From contig JAZAYU010000114.1 in NCBI GenBank assembly GCA_038501625.1, positions 744,001 through 808,000 on the forward strand: a DNA stretch of 64,000 nucleotides, written 5' to 3'. The notes under the pieces were generated by a model that had not been told where the DNA came from, made no database searches, and was given only the letters and a program-made list of their open reading frames with translations. This DNA is from Corbicula japonica. Lineage: Eukaryota; Mollusca; Bivalvia; Venerida; Cyrenidae. Positions 60,843-64,000 of this stretch are shown here, one piece after another (within the stretch, counting starts at the first letter, position 1; every line of letters starts with the position of its first letter). The position numbers and the translations under genes are program-made.

Positions 60843-61457
60843 CACAGACACTTATTAAGGGGTCCTTTGCTGGCCCTATATGCCTATAGAGCTATAAAGG
60901 CCTATATATAGGCTTACAGGTCTCTAGATCCAAAAGTGGGCAATTTCAGGAAATAAACGGATGATCTACAGCATGAGATACAACTACAATCACTTAGAAC
61001 ACAAAATATCCCAGTTTGAAAAAAATAACAGTTCATACATGTCACAGGGTGAGAAAGAATGTGCAGCCAGACTGGGACTCGAACTATAGACGAATTTATG
61101 TATAGTAACTAGTGTCATAGGAAAGATTATTAAAGGATCTATCAACGGGAATCAACATTTGTTCGGTAAGTTACCATTTTGTCTTCGAAATTAATGTGCA
61201 ACTGGGATGATGTATTTTTCCGAGATCTGTTTAGTTGGTTATCTTTCCATGGTTATGTTGTGTATGAACTGTTATTTTTTGAAAACTGGGATATTTTGTG
61301 TTCTAAGTGATTGTAGTTGTATCTCATGCTGTAGATCATCCGTTTATTTCCTGAAATTGCCCACTTTTGGATCTAGAGACCTGTAAGCCTATATATAGGC
61401 CTATATAGCTCTATAGGCATATAGGGCCAGCAAAGGACCCCTAAACAAGTGTCTGTG
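60843..61457. mobile_element. hAT-like foldback MITE, 615 bp
   Basis: TIRs of about 190 bp (60843-61035 and 61265-61457) begin CACAGACACTT and continue GGGGTCCTTTGCTGGCCCTA, CTCTAGATCCAAAAGTGGGC and GCATGAGATACAACTACAAT. ATAAAATC occurs directly outside both ends (60835-60842 and 61458-61465), a perfect 8-bp target duplication typical of hAT-type insertion. The centre holds GACTGGGACTCGAAC, a reverse B-box-like motif, possibly a captured tRNA-like or SINE scrap. No ORF. Confidence 0.85.
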
Positions 61458-61723
61458 ATAAAATCAGCCAGACAATCTCTGCATTCCCTATGAGTCCATT
61501 ATAATGTAGTATTGTTGTATTTTTCGCAGGTTTAAATTTTGCTTATTTCATGCTAGAGTTAGTGCACAAACTTAAACTCCAGCAAAATTAAACCTTGCAA
61601 AAATGTGTTTAAAAGCAATTAACGTGGGTTTATGTGCCTCCAAATATATCATACGCTGTATATGGTTTTTGGTCCAAAATTTGTCACTGCGAAATTAAGT
61701 GATACCACAGTAATGTAAGGCCA

Positions 61724-61826
61724 GAGAAAAAAAATTAGATTCTCATCCGGATTTTGGGGAAAAAAAAACGGGCGGGTGGTTTTGGCCAGGTGTAGGCGGG
61801 AATGAGAATCTAAAATATTTTTTTCT
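61724..61826. repeat. short foldback repeat
   Basis: AGAAAAAAAATTAGATTCTC and GAGAATCTAAAATATTTTTT are near-perfect inverted repeats around a GC-richer centre (CGGGCGGGTGGTTTTGGCCA). Probably a small MITE in SIK intron 2. Confidence 0.6.
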
Positions 61827-61958
61827 ATTGCCTAATATACAATGTAGATCAATAAAAACATGTATTGTGACAGTTAGAGAGTTTTACTTGTGATGTGCTA
61901 ATTGGGGACTAATGCCTGTGTGCTAACTGATATCTCTAACTTCTATGTGAACTATTGA

Positions 61959-64000
<2,042 letters not shown>

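Overview
This window looks like AT-rich nuclear DNA from a bivalve mollusc. That is an inference. It rests on spliced genes with long introns, few and small coding regions, and dense relic transposons, including repeat phrases I associate from memory with molluscan DNA (GGCCATAACTC-type units at 24461-24790 and a GAGGTCAGTAGGTC-type unit near 62350). Nothing bacterial is present, so operons and ribosome binding sites do not apply.

Only two genes are certain. A single-exon Golgi-type glycosyltransferase of the beta-1,3-galactosyltransferase family (GT31) lies at 47553-48944 (+). The 5' part of a salt-inducible kinase, closest to SIK3, occupies 53042 to the right edge (+). Three coding exons are visible (53042-53197, 57948-58064, 61962-62025) and the rest of the kinase lies beyond the window. 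Weaker candidates are a two-exon small secreted protein on the minus strand (6680-6734 spliced to 5201-5313), an isolated exon-like stretch (7048-7230), a tRNA-Glu-like gene or pseudogene (9921-9991), and an open frame with a membrane segment and tyrosine motifs (43351-43713).

Layout. Positions 1-30000 are intergenic and built of relic repeats. I name five dispersed families here: R1 (foldback element of about 0.6-0.7 kb), R2 (tRNA-derived SINE), R3 (about 0.2 kb), R4 and R5, plus a TTAA-flanked MITE family. Two 21-bp satellites in opposite orientation lie at 13335 and 15326. Positions 30001-30435 carry a 26-bp satellite and a hairpin MITE. Positions 30516-44302 form a very large inverted repeat. 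Its left arm is 30516-35072, its right arm is 41028-44302, and a spacer of about 6 kb separates them. The left arm carries a 1.35-kb TIR element that the right arm lacks. Positions 44303-47552 are intergenic, followed by the GT31 gene, a SINE, a 1.4-kb inverted-repeat element, a G-rich stretch, and the SIK promoter and gene. SIK intron 1 holds a LINE relic interrupted by two different DNA transposons. Intron 2 holds a 44-bp minisatellite of about 20 units that resembles a foldback MITE family found in the same introns, and a hAT-like MITE with a clean 8-bp target duplication.

The two certain genes show no functional link. SIK kinases act in LKB1 signalling to CREB coactivators and class IIa histone deacetylases, and GT31 enzymes extend glycans in the Golgi. 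The main interest of the window is structural: the inverted duplication with a filled/empty site pair, the nested transposons, and a satellite that can be matched to a likely parent element. All boundaries and identities were read by eye; no alignment was run.
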